From: Chitinophaga sp. MM2321
Lineage (GTDB): Bacteria > Bacteroidota > Bacteroidia > Chitinophagales > Chitinophagaceae
NCBI RefSeq assembly: GCF_964033635.1
Contig: NZ_OZ035533.1
Span: forward strand, 930,001-994,000
Length of the DNA: 64,000 nt
Reading direction: 5' to 3'
Notes under the pieces: generated by a model
Databases searched by the model: none
What the model saw: only the letters and a program-made list of their open reading frames with translations
What the model was told of the DNA's origin: nothing
Part shown: one piece after another, positions 52,280-60,469 of the stretch
How the letters are laid out: every line of letters starts with the position of its first letter
Numbering within the stretch: position 1 is the first letter of the stretch
Program-made: the position numbers and the translations under genes

Positions 52280-53776
52280 ATGAAGTTTAAATCACTGCTA
52301 GCCAAACCATTTGCTTCTATTGTTCATAACAAGATCAGGAAGGAAATGCTCAGGGCGGTGGAAGACCAGGATGCTATCCTGGAGGAGCTGATAAAGACAG
52401 GCAAAAAAACAGAATTCGGAACAGATCATAAATATGAGGCCGTACACACATATGATGAGTTTAAGCAAGCTGTGCCGGTACGGGATTATGAGCAATTTAA
52501 GCCTTATATAGAGCGGATCAAGGAAGGAAAACAGAACGTGTTATGGAAAGGACAGCCTATCTATCTCGCCAAAACTTCCGGTACCACCAGTGGTGTAAAA
52601 TATATACCTATCTCGAAGGAATCTATTTCTAACCATATAGATACAGCCCGTAATGCGTTGCTGAACTATATGGGCGAAACAGGTAACAGTGCCTTTGCTG
52701 ATGGAAAAATGATTTTTCTTTCCGGCTCCCCGGAGCTTGAAAGAGTAGGTGGAATACCCACCGGCCGCCTCAGCGGAATCGTTAATCACCATATCCCGCG
52801 CTACCTGCGCACCAACCAGCTGCCTTCCTACGAAACGAATTGTATCGACGATTGGGAAACGAAGCTGGACAAGGTTGTACAGGAAACTTTCAACCAGGAT
52901 ATGACCCTCATCAGTGGCATACCACCATGGGTACAGATGTATTTCGACCGTTTGATAGAAAAAACGGATGGTAAACGCATTAAAGAGATCTTTAAGAACC
53001 TGGATTTGCTGGTTTATGGGGGTGTGAACTTTGAACCTTACCAGGCAAAACTAATGGCTTCCATCGGTGCGCCGATCCGTACGCTGGAAACGTTTCCTGC
53101 CTCCGAAGGCTTTTTTGCCTTCCAGGATTCACAGGAACAGGAAGGTCTGTTGCTGAACACCAACTCAGGCATCTTCTATGAATTTATTCCTGCACAGGAA
53201 ATATTCGATGAAAACCCTACGCGGTTGTCACTTAAAGATGTGCAAACAGGTGTAAATTACGCCATGATCATCAACAATAACGCGGGATTATGGGGTTATA
53301 ACCTTGGTGACACGATAAAATTTATCTCCACCAATCCTTACCGGTTGCTGGTCACAGGAAGGATCAAACATTTTATTTCTGCCTTTGGCGAACACGTGAT
53401 CGGAGAAGAAGTAGAGCATAGCCTGATGAAAGCAGCGGCAGAAGAACAGGTACACATCACCGAATTTACAGTAGCTCCGATGGTACAAACCTCGGGCGAA
53501 CTGCCTTTTCATGAATGGTTTGTGGAATTTGAAAACATGCCACACGACCTGACAGCCTTTGCAAGAAAAGTAGATCAGAATTTACGACAGAAGAATATTT
53601 ATTACGATGATCTTTTAACCGGCAATATATTGCAACCCCTGAAGATAAGAACTGTGCGTAAACAGGGTTTTATCGATTATATGAAGGCTATTGGAAAACT
53701 GGGTGGCCAGAATAAAGTGCCACGTTTAAGCAATGACAGAAAGCTGGCAGATGAACTGACGCAGTATTTACAGTAG
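52280..53776 (+). CDS. GH3-family acyl-adenylate/amide-forming protein
   Basis: 498 residues of the GH3 auxin-responsive promoter family. The ATP/AMP-binding loop is AKTSGTTSGVKYIPISK (about residue 96); further blocks are LISGIPPWVQMYFDRL (about 212), YGGVNFEPY, ETFPASEGFFAFQD (about 272) and LVTGRIKHFISAFGEHV. Plant members join amino acids to jasmonate or auxin by an adenylate; the bacterial substrate is unknown. Followed by dxr 89 bp downstream. Confidence 0.9.
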   Translation: MKFKSLLAKPFASIVHNKIRKEMLRAVEDQDAILEELIKTGKKTEFGTDHKYEAVHTYDEFKQAVPVRDYEQFKPYIERIKEGKQNVLWKGQPIYLAKTSGTTSGVKYIPISKESISNHIDTARNALLNYMGETGNSAFADGKMIFLSGSPELERVGGIPTGRLSGIVNHHIPRYLRTNQLPSYETNCIDDWETKLDKVVQETFNQDMTLISGIPPWVQMYFDRLIEKTDGKRIKEIFKNLDLLVYGGVNFEPYQAKLMASIGAPIRTLETFPASEGFFAFQDSQEQEGLLLNTNSGIFYEFIPAQEIFDENPTRLSLKDVQTGVNYAMIINNNAGLWGYNLGDTIKFISTNPYRLLVTGRIKHFISAFGEHVIGEEVEHSLMKAAAEEQVHITEFTVAPMVQTSGELPFHEWFVEFENMPHDLTAFARKVDQNLRQKNIYYDDLLTGNILQPLKIRTVRKQGFIDYMKAIGKLGGQNKVPRLSNDRKLADELTQYLQ

Positions 53777-53865
53777 CGGTATCTGAACAGCTGTAGCAAC
53801 TGGCGGCGAATGGCCCGCAGTTAATTGTTCTTTTTTTGTTAACTGAAACAAAGTAAATCACCGTA

Positions 53866-55032
53866 ATGGATAAACGTAAGATTGCCATTTTTGGATCCAC
53901 CGGATCCGTTGGCATACAGGCACTGGAGGTGATAGCGACGCATCCAGAAAGGTTCAGCGTAGAAGTACTGACTGCCCAAAACAATGCCACCCTGCTGATT
54001 GAGCAGGCACTAAAATTCAAACCTAATGCCGTTGTAATCGGCAATGAGGATAAATACAAACAGGTAAAAGACGTATTGTTTGATAAAGGCATCAAAGTTT
54101 TTGCCGGTGCAAAGGCAATGGTGGAAGTAGCCTCCTGGAGTACGATTGATATGGTGCTGGCAGCTATTACCGGTTTTGCCGGTCTGGCTCCCACCTTATC
54201 CGCTATTGAACAGGGAACACCGGTGGCACTGGCCAACAAGGAAACCCTGGTTGTTGCCGGAGATATTGTAATGGCCACTGCCCGCAGAAAGAATGTGCCA
54301 ATTATCCCGGTAGATTCCGAGCATTCCGCTATTTTCCAATGCCTGCTGGGAGAACCTTTCAGCAAAGTGGAAAAAGTGATCCTGACCGCTTCCGGCGGAC
54401 CTTTTCTCGGTAAAAAGCCCAATTTCCTGATCAATGTTAAGAAAGATCACGCCTTGCAACATCCCAACTGGAGCATGGGCGCTAAAATATCCATTGATTC
54501 GGCTACCCTCATGAACAAGGGCCTGGAAATGATTGAAGCACGCTGGTTATTCGGATTGCAGCCGGAACAGATTGAAGTGGTTGTACACGCACAATCCATT
54601 ATTCACTCTATGGTCCAATTTGTGGATGGTTCACTGAAAGCCCAGATGGGCTTGCCGGACATGAAACTGCCTATCCAGTATTCGTTGGGTTATCCCGACC
54701 GTCTGACCAATAATTTTCCGCGGTTTTCCTTCAGAAATTATCCTTCCCTCACTTTTGAGCAACCGGATATTAAAACTTTCCGTAACCTTGCCATTGCCAC
54801 AGAGGCAATGTTTAAAGGCGGAAACGCTCCCTGCGTAATGAATGCAGCCAATGAAGAGGTAGTAAACGCATTCCTTAAAAACAGGATAGGATTTTTGCAA
54901 ATGACAGAAGTGATCGAGGAAACAATGGGAAAAGTGCCGTTTATCGAAACGCCTACCCTGCATGATTATTACGAGTGTGACAGTGTTGCACGCGAACATG
55001 CTACCTCCCTGATTAATTCGATCGTTATATAA
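53866..55032 (+). CDS. dxr: 1-deoxy-D-xylulose 5-phosphate reductoisomerase
   Basis: Second step of the MEP isoprenoid pathway: DXP to 2-C-methylerythritol 4-phosphate with NADPH. 388 residues. NADPH loop IFGSTGSVGIQAL (residue 8), ALANKETLVVAG (about 124), metal/substrate site PVDSEHSAIFQ (about 146), TASGGPF (about 169), HPNWSMGAKISIDSATLMNKGLE split over 198-220. Same strand as rseP, 87 bp upstream, the usual dxr-rseP pairing in many bacteria. Confidence 0.97.
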   Translation: MDKRKIAIFGSTGSVGIQALEVIATHPERFSVEVLTAQNNATLLIEQALKFKPNAVVIGNEDKYKQVKDVLFDKGIKVFAGAKAMVEVASWSTIDMVLAAITGFAGLAPTLSAIEQGTPVALANKETLVVAGDIVMATARRKNVPIIPVDSEHSAIFQCLLGEPFSKVEKVILTASGGPFLGKKPNFLINVKKDHALQHPNWSMGAKISIDSATLMNKGLEMIEARWLFGLQPEQIEVVVHAQSIIHSMVQFVDGSLKAQMGLPDMKLPIQYSLGYPDRLTNNFPRFSFRNYPSLTFEQPDIKTFRNLAIATEAMFKGGNAPCVMNAANEEVVNAFLKNRIGFLQMTEVIEETMGKVPFIETPTLHDYYECDSVAREHATSLINSIVI

Positions 55033-55119
55033 GTTGAAATTATAAATTAACAAAGCGTTTTGCCGGGATTTGTTTTAAATCTAATATATTGACCGGCATA
55101 TTAAAGCAGAAACAAGTAA

Positions 55120-56469
55120 ATGACTACAGAGGTAATATTGGTGAAAGCCGGGCAGTTGTTACTGTCACTCTCTATTTTGGTTGTATTGCATGAGTTGGGC
55201 CACTTTATCCCGGCCAAATTATTTAAAACCAGGGTGGAAAAATTCTATTTATTCTTTGATCCCTGGTTCTCTCTTTTTAAATTTAAAAAAGGAGGCACGG
55301 AGTATGGCGTAGGCTGGCTACCGTTGGGCGGATATGTAAAGATATCCGGGATGATAGACGAAAGCATGGACAAAGAGCAGATGGCGAAACCGCCACAGCC
55401 CTGGGAATTCCGTGCAAAACCGGCATGGCAACGCCTGATCATTATGATTGGCGGGGTAACGGTAAATATCGTCCTGGCATTTTTCATATATGCGATGATG
55501 TTATGGTACTGGGGTGAGAAATACCTCCCGGCTGATGCTGTGAAATACGGTGTTACAGTAGATTCCCTGGCACAAAGCATTGGTATGCGGGATGGTGATA
55601 AGATCCTGGCAATAGACAACCGTAAGGTAGAACAGTTTGGGTCTATCCCCGGAGAAGTGATCCTGCGCGAAGCCAAAAGCATCCAGGTAGAACGCGACGG
55701 GCAGCAACTGAGCATTGCTATCCCCGATGGCTTTATCCGGCAGCTGCTGAAGCAAAAGGAACCTTTTGCCTACGTGCGTTTTCCATACTATGTGGATAAA
55801 TTTGAAAAAGGATCGGTAGCAGAGCAAAACGGCCAGTTCAAAGTAGGAGACAGGATCATTTCCCTCAACGGACAATCCCTGCCTTATTTTACAGACTTCG
55901 CCAAAGAGCTGCGCAAGCATAAGAACGAAGAAGTAACCGTAGGATTGGTAAGAGGACAGGATACCCTGAACATCCCCGCCAAACTCGGCGAAACGGCCAA
56001 ATTAGGGATCTATTACCAGGACCCTGAGAAGTTTTTCGATTACAAAACAAGGAGCTATACTTTCTTTGAGGCTATACCGGCTGGTTTCAGCAAAAGCATC
56101 GACAAACTGGTGAAATATGTGCAACAGTTACGCCTGATCTTCGTTTCCAAAGAAGTGAAAGTGAGTGAGTCGCTGGGTGGCTTTATGAGCATCGGCAACC
56201 TGTTCCCTGAACAGTGGGACTGGATGATGTTCTGGGAAATGACTGCCTTCTTATCCATTATTCTTGCCTTTATGAACATACTGCCTATTCCTGCACTGGA
56301 TGGGGGACACGTATTGTTCCTGTTATACGAAATTGTTACCGGCCGCAAGCCCAGTGAGAAATTCCTGGAATATGCGCAAATAGTGGGGATGGTTATCCTG
56401 TTTGGCTTACTGTTATTTGCAAACGGACTGGATTTCTGGAGAAACATTATAAGTAAGTGGTTCGCCTAG
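55120..56469 (+). CDS. rseP: Site-2 protease RseP
   Basis: Inner-membrane zinc protease that cuts transmembrane segments (anti-sigma factors, signal-peptide remnants). 449 residues. Metal motif HELGH (about residue 24) in the first membrane helix, two PDZ-like regions (about 130-200 and 220-300, e.g. GSVAEQNGQFKVGDRIISLNG), the C-terminal NILPIPALDGGHVLFLLYE (NxxPxPxLDGG, about 386) and a last membrane helix. A family-2 palindrome follows 9 bp after the stop. Confidence 0.95.
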   Translation: MTTEVILVKAGQLLLSLSILVVLHELGHFIPAKLFKTRVEKFYLFFDPWFSLFKFKKGGTEYGVGWLPLGGYVKISGMIDESMDKEQMAKPPQPWEFRAKPAWQRLIIMIGGVTVNIVLAFFIYAMMLWYWGEKYLPADAVKYGVTVDSLAQSIGMRDGDKILAIDNRKVEQFGSIPGEVILREAKSIQVERDGQQLSIAIPDGFIRQLLKQKEPFAYVRFPYYVDKFEKGSVAEQNGQFKVGDRIISLNGQSLPYFTDFAKELRKHKNEEVTVGLVRGQDTLNIPAKLGETAKLGIYYQDPEKFFDYKTRSYTFFEAIPAGFSKSIDKLVKYVQQLRLIFVSKEVKVSESLGGFMSIGNLFPEQWDWMMFWEMTAFLSIILAFMNILPIPALDGGHVLFLLYEIVTGRKPSEKFLEYAQIVGMVILFGLLLFANGLDFWRNIISKWFA

Positions 56470-56478
56470 ACCAGGTAG

Positions 56479-56599
56479 ACCAGGATTATAAGGATTAAAA
56501 AAGATTACCAAGATGGGTGTTTTGTTGTTTTAGATTCTTTAAAAGACAAACAACAAAACACCCATCTTGGTAATCTTTTTTAATCCTTATAATCCTGGT
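56479..56599. repeat. Family-2 palindrome, copy b (rseP-ssrA)
   Basis: Perfect inverted repeat with 52-bp arms (56479-56530 and 56548-56599) and a 17-nt loop. Words ACCAGGATTA, AGGATTAAAA and GATGGGTG are shared with 11.1 kb and the degenerate copy at 12.6 kb. It lies between rseP and the tmRNA promoter, so it may insulate the tmRNA from read-through. Confidence 0.97.
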
Positions 56600-56609
56600 A
56601 TTTTTTGCG

Positions 56610-56617
56610 TATCTTTG
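56610..56617 (+). promoter_or_regulatory. -7 promoter element for ssrA
   Basis: TATCTTTG matches TAnnTTTG, 17 bp before the mature tmRNA 5' end, leaving a short precursor leader of about ten bases. Confidence 0.6.
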
Positions 56618-56634
56618 TGAGCTATTTAAACATC

Positions 56635-57008
56635 GGGGATGCCTGGTTTAGACAGCATAGATCTTTGAAAGTGTAAGCATGCCGTGCGTTGGATAATTAG
56701 CACGATAATCTGAATATTCAAACTCTAATTGGCGAATCTAACTACGCCATGGCTGCCTAATCAGAGATTAGACACCCATTATAGCCGCTTGAAGTTGTCG
56801 CCTTATGCGACTTCCGCCGCCGAATCATCAAACCATAGGGATAGGTATTCATAGTTTCTGTGAGTGAATACTGAAGCTACAACGGATAAGGACTAGGTTG
56901 GTTCGTTACGCCCCTGCCAGGTTCCGACAAACCAATGCGTAAATAAGCATGTAGAAAGCTTTCGGCGAATATGTTTGGACGCGGGTTCGATTCCCGCCAT
57001 CTCCACCC
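56635..57008 (+). ncRNA. ssrA: Transfer-messenger RNA (tmRNA)
   Basis: Rescues stalled ribosomes by trans-translation. The 5' end GGGGATGCCTGGTTTAGACA and the 3' T-arm CGGGTTCGATTCCCG are typical; the acceptor stem pairs GGGGATG (56635-56641) with CATCTCC (56998-57004). The tag frame is 56731-56760: GGC GAA TCT AAC TAC GCC ATG GCT GCC TAA, so the tag is (A)GESNYAMAA. The 3' end reads A then CCC, so the CCA tail is not fully encoded. About 374 nt, one-piece form. Confidence 0.96.
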
Positions 57009-57049
57009 AACTTGAAATCTGGGACTACCAGAAACAGGTAAAAAGATTG

Positions 57050-57079
57050 AAAGGCAGTTCGTAATGAGCTGCCTTTTTT
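57050..57079 (+). terminator. Intrinsic terminator of ssrA
   Basis: AAGGCAG (57051-57057) pairs with CTGCCTT (57069-57075), followed by a T-run to 57079. It lies about 45 bp past the tmRNA 3' end. Confidence 0.8.
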
Positions 57080-57156
57080 ATGTGCATAATCGTCCGTTAT
57101 ATATTGATTTTCAACCACATTTTCCATTCTTAGGTATTTTTCTTATCATTGTTGAA

Positions 57157-57804
57157 ATGATCGCTGATGAAATCCGCAAAAAACTTCAAAATATCGTTAG
57201 GGGAACTTGCCTCCAAGGGCAAGAAGATCATTGCACAGCAATCAGAAATCTCCTTATCACAAGCTTTGAAACAGGTCCAACTGTTAAAGGAGAATTCGAA
57301 AGTAGGGCAATTCTCAAAGAAAAGCAGGCTCTTTTCTTAAAGTCGCACGCTGAAAAAGCAGGTCTTTGGTTATCATCTTTGCCGGCAGGAAGTGAGTATT
57401 TGACTGAAGGTGGAGAAGCGAAGGTTTATCTTTCGCCTGATAAGCGACATGTTATTAAAACAAATGATGCTATCTACTATGCAACCTGGGCAGAATATTT
57501 TAATAGCCTGGTAATTCACAACTTACTTTTCCCCAATACAGCCTATTCATTATTAGGATTTATAGCAATCAATGAGAGCCTTTGTATTATATTACAACAG
57601 CCATTTATAGAAGGCGGACAAGCTGAACTTCAAGATATTAAAGAGTTGTTGACTTTTAATGATTTTAGGAATACTAGACGGCAAGATTATTATAATGAGG
57701 AGTTTGGGTTGCTGTTGGAAGATATGCATGATGAAAATGTCATAGCCAAAGAAGATGTCCTGTTTTTTATTGATACAGTATTCTATGTGATGCAAAGAGC
57801 TTAA
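57157..57804 (+). CDS. Kinase-like protein of the polyvalent-protein type
   Basis: 215 residues. It resembles the kinase-like domain found in polyvalent proteins of phages and conjugative elements: glycine-rich loop TEGGEAKVYLSPDKRHVIK (about 87-105, K as ATP-binding lysine), catalytic-loop-like LLEDMHDENVI (about 190) and FIDTVF (about 205, D as metal ligand). Function is unproven. The ATG at 57064 lies inside the ssrA terminator, so I start at 57157. Its place straight after a tmRNA, a common integration site, suggests a mobile-element remnant; no integrase is seen. Confidence 0.7.
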   Translation: MIADEIRKKLQNIVRGTCLQGQEDHCTAIRNLLITSFETGPTVKGEFESRAILKEKQALFLKSHAEKAGLWLSSLPAGSEYLTEGGEAKVYLSPDKRHVIKTNDAIYYATWAEYFNSLVIHNLLFPNTAYSLLGFIAINESLCIILQQPFIEGGQAELQDIKELLTFNDFRNTRRQDYYNEEFGLLLEDMHDENVIAKEDVLFFIDTVFYVMQRA

Positions 57805-57888
57805 TATGCATTTGTGAGAAGGTTTTGTTTTTTGACGCTATTACATCCCTGTAACTGACTTGCTTATCTTGTTTTTATTGTTCGTCTT

Positions 57889-59034
57889 TCAATGACTAAA
57901 AAATATCAGCATTTGTTCCAGCGCGGTTTTTGAGTGCATTATTTCGCTGTTTTCTAAGGTCTCCTGCGTGGCTGCTGCACCCCTTATAATCATTTGTTTT
58001 TCAAAATGTGAGATGGCGGTTTTAATATCCCTGAATTTATTATTCGTTAAACATTCCGCCAATTCAAACGCATCTTGCATTGCTACATTTGCGCCCTCGC
58101 CAGCAAATGGTGGCATACAATGGGCCGCATCGCCTATCATCGTAAGGTTTTCCTGCGTTTCCCAGGTTTGGTTTAATGGAAAATAATATTGGGGCCGTGG
58201 AATAAAATGTACATCGTCATTTGTAAAAAATTCATGCCATTCATCACTCCAACCTGCATACGCCACTTTAAACCATGCAAAAACCTGTTCTTTATTTTTA
58301 AAATCGATACCACTTTGCTCAAGCGAATTTTCAGGGCCTTTAAAACTTGCAACAAACATAATCGAGCCATCGCCTTTTGTGCCGTACCCTATGAATTGTT
58401 CATTACCAAAAGCCATAACTTTTCCGCCTTTTGTAAATTCAAAAAGTTTCGCTGCATTATTTTCTGCATGGTAAATATTCCCCTCAATCAAAGTAATACC
58501 TGAATAAACAGGGCTTTCGGTACTTAAATACGGACGCACTCTTGACTTTGCTCCGTCAGCGGCAATGACCAGATCGGCATATGCGCTTGTCCCGTTTTTG
58601 AAATGCAAGTGCCAGCCATTGTTTTGTTTTTCCATAGAAACGAAATGGCTGTCCCACACAACGGTATCGGGTTTTAGTGAGTTCAACAAAATATTGCGCA
58701 AAGGCGCTCTGTCAATTTCAGGGCGATGCTCTGAAAATGCCTTTCCGCTGTTATGTTCATCAAATTTTATTTGGAGGCTTTTATCTACAATACGCATTTT
58801 ACTCGCAATCGGGCGATAATGCGCATAAAATTCATCAATTAAGCCTGCACGTTTCATGGCTTCCAAACCGGAACCTTCGTGCAGATCCAAAGTAGAGCCC
58901 TGAACACGAACATCACGATTGACATCCCTTTCGTAAACTTTTACGTCAGCATTTTGCATCTGTAACAGCCGGGCTAAGGTCAGTCCGGCCATTCCCCCGC
59001 CAACAATGGCGATTCGTTTATTTTGTATTAACAT
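57889..59034 (-). CDS. Tet(X)-like FAD-dependent monooxygenase
   Basis: 381 residues, group A flavoprotein monooxygenase. FAD-binding AIVGGGMAGLTLARLL (residue 9), GSTLDLHEGSGLEAMKRAGL (about 47), PEIDRAPLRNILLNSL (about 89), DLVIAADGAKSRVR (about 157), and GDAAHCMPPFAGEGANVAMQDA (about 300). These blocks and the length follow Tet(X), which hydroxylates and inactivates tetracyclines. Whether this protein accepts tetracycline cannot be told; many chromosomal relatives have other substrates. AT-richer than core genes and next to an AraC regulator. Confidence 0.88.
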   Translation of the reverse strand: MLIQNKRIAIVGGGMAGLTLARLLQMQNADVKVYERDVNRDVRVQGSTLDLHEGSGLEAMKRAGLIDEFYAHYRPIASKMRIVDKSLQIKFDEHNSGKAFSEHRPEIDRAPLRNILLNSLKPDTVVWDSHFVSMEKQNNGWHLHFKNGTSAYADLVIAADGAKSRVRPYLSTESPVYSGITLIEGNIYHAENNAAKLFEFTKGGKVMAFGNEQFIGYGTKGDGSIMFVASFKGPENSLEQSGIDFKNKEQVFAWFKVAYAGWSDEWHEFFTNDDVHFIPRPQYYFPLNQTWETQENLTMIGDAAHCMPPFAGEGANVAMQDAFELAECLTNNKFRDIKTAISHFEKQMIIRGAAATQETLENSEIMHSKTALEQMLIFFSH

Positions 59035-59193
59035 TTTTATGATTGAAAGTATATTATAAAGTGTGATAAGTGTGGCACATTTTTATTGCGCCATTAATTT
59101 TCCCAAAATCCGGCATAATAAAGAATGCGGAAAGAAGTATTTGTATTATCTATAAAGTTATGTTCACTTTGTTTTAAGATTCATACCGCAAAA

Positions 59194-59952
59194 TTATGTT
59201 GAGGTAAGCGATGATAATAGTATAAATCGGTCGTTTTTGTTCTTAAATAATTCTTTCGGCACCACACCCGAAAATTTCTTTATTTCTTTGATGAAGTGAT
59301 TTTGGTCAGCAAAATTTTCTTCCGGAAAAAGTTTTCCTTGTGCAATATGTTCTAATGAAGCCCTGAACCTTAATACGTTGCAATATGATTTTAGCGAAAT
59401 ACCAAATTGCTGATTGAAATAACGATTGATTTGGCGGCTGCTCCAAAACACTTTTTCAGAAAGTTCTTTTACTGTAATTCCACCCTTTGTTGCATAAATC
59501 AATTCAAACAATTTGCGTTTGCGTTCATCAATTTCATTCGGCAAAAGTGATTTAATTTTTTGCGTAGCTTTTTCTACAAAAAGATCAAAATCCTGTAAAT
59601 CATTTTCCGTAAAACCCCAAAAATCATTGGGCAAAAGTTTTCCGTTATTTACGATGTCTGAAATAGTGTCACGAAAAATATATTCTACTGCAAGCAATTT
59701 AAAACTAATGGAAAATATCAAACCATTGGCAAGTATGGTGGCTGATTCGTGTTGCTGTGTACCCAGGCCAAGAAGTACAATACGGAAAGGTTCATTAGGC
59801 GATTGAAAAAGAAATAGATCAATGCGTCCGTCGGGCAAGCCTGTTGTTTCTTTATTGCTGGCGGATTGATTGTGCAAAAACCAAAAACTATCCACAAATT
59901 CCGAAAGCGGTTTATCGGGTTTTACGAGTTTGTAATGCAGGTCATTGTCCAT
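59194..59952 (-). CDS. AraC-family transcriptional regulator
   Basis: 252 residues with an N-terminal sensor region (KPDKPLSEFVDSFWFLHNQ) and a C-terminal double HTH: ISVKELSEKVFWSSRQINRYFNQQ-type helix (here GGITVKELSEKVFWSSRQIN) and SLKSYCNVLRFRASLEHIA. The end is FSGVVPKELFKNKNDRF. Start at 59952 aligns the sensor domain as in relatives; 60018 is an alternative. Lies 159 bp upstream of the Tet(X)-like gene on the same strand and may regulate it (inference). Confidence 0.85.
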   Translation of the reverse strand: MDNDLHYKLVKPDKPLSEFVDSFWFLHNQSASNKETTGLPDGRIDLFLFQSPNEPFRIVLLGLGTQQHESATILANGLIFSISFKLLAVEYIFRDTISDIVNNGKLLPNDFWGFTENDLQDFDLFVEKATQKIKSLLPNEIDERKRKLFELIYATKGGITVKELSEKVFWSSRQINRYFNQQFGISLKSYCNVLRFRASLEHIAQGKLFPEENFADQNHFIKEIKKFSGVVPKELFKNKNDRFILLSSLTST

Positions 59953-60469
59953 TTTGTCTATCCATTTGTTGGTGTCACATAGCGTCCATCTTTTGGGGCT
60001 TGGCGGGCAGATGGACATTGGAAAAATGTCAGCCCAAATTTAGTACTAAAGTTTAATAGTACCACAAAATTCAATGCTTGTTATGGTGTATTCACATTGA
60101 TAATTTGTAGTCTTTTTTATTTCGATTTTCATTGTTGTGTATTTCTTTTATAAATCATAATGCTAAAATTGTTGAATGGATACGCTAACTTTATCTCAAT
60201 CAATTTGAAGTAGAAGACTATTAATATTTACTGCAGTTGTTAATTTCAATCTCAACTTTTCTAAAATCGATTGAATTATGCTATACCTGTTTTCTAAACA
60301 TATACTTCATTGATTCGTAGAAATGGATTAAAAAAATAGCAATCACATAAGACGCTAAAGAAATGGCATAAATTTATTGTCAAGTGAGCGGTTTTTTTAT
60401 TCAGCAGACAGATATATACTATAAGGTTACCTTAATTTTCCATAGAATTGTATTCAATAAAGCTATAGC
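59953..60469. other. AT-rich gene-free stretch
   Basis: Between the divergent AraC and serine hydrolase genes. The only candidate signal is a -7 element on the minus strand (60035-60042, TAAATTTG), which would serve the AraC gene. No RNA gene, palindrome or coding frame was recognised. Confidence 0.5.

Noticed and set aside
56960..57008. A separate tRNA gene
   Set aside because: The T-arm and acceptor strand belong to the tRNA-like end of the tmRNA; no anticodon arm is present.
56906..57127. Minus-strand open frame over the tmRNA 3' end
   Set aside because: Lies inside the tmRNA and its terminator; a spurious frame often annotated at this place.
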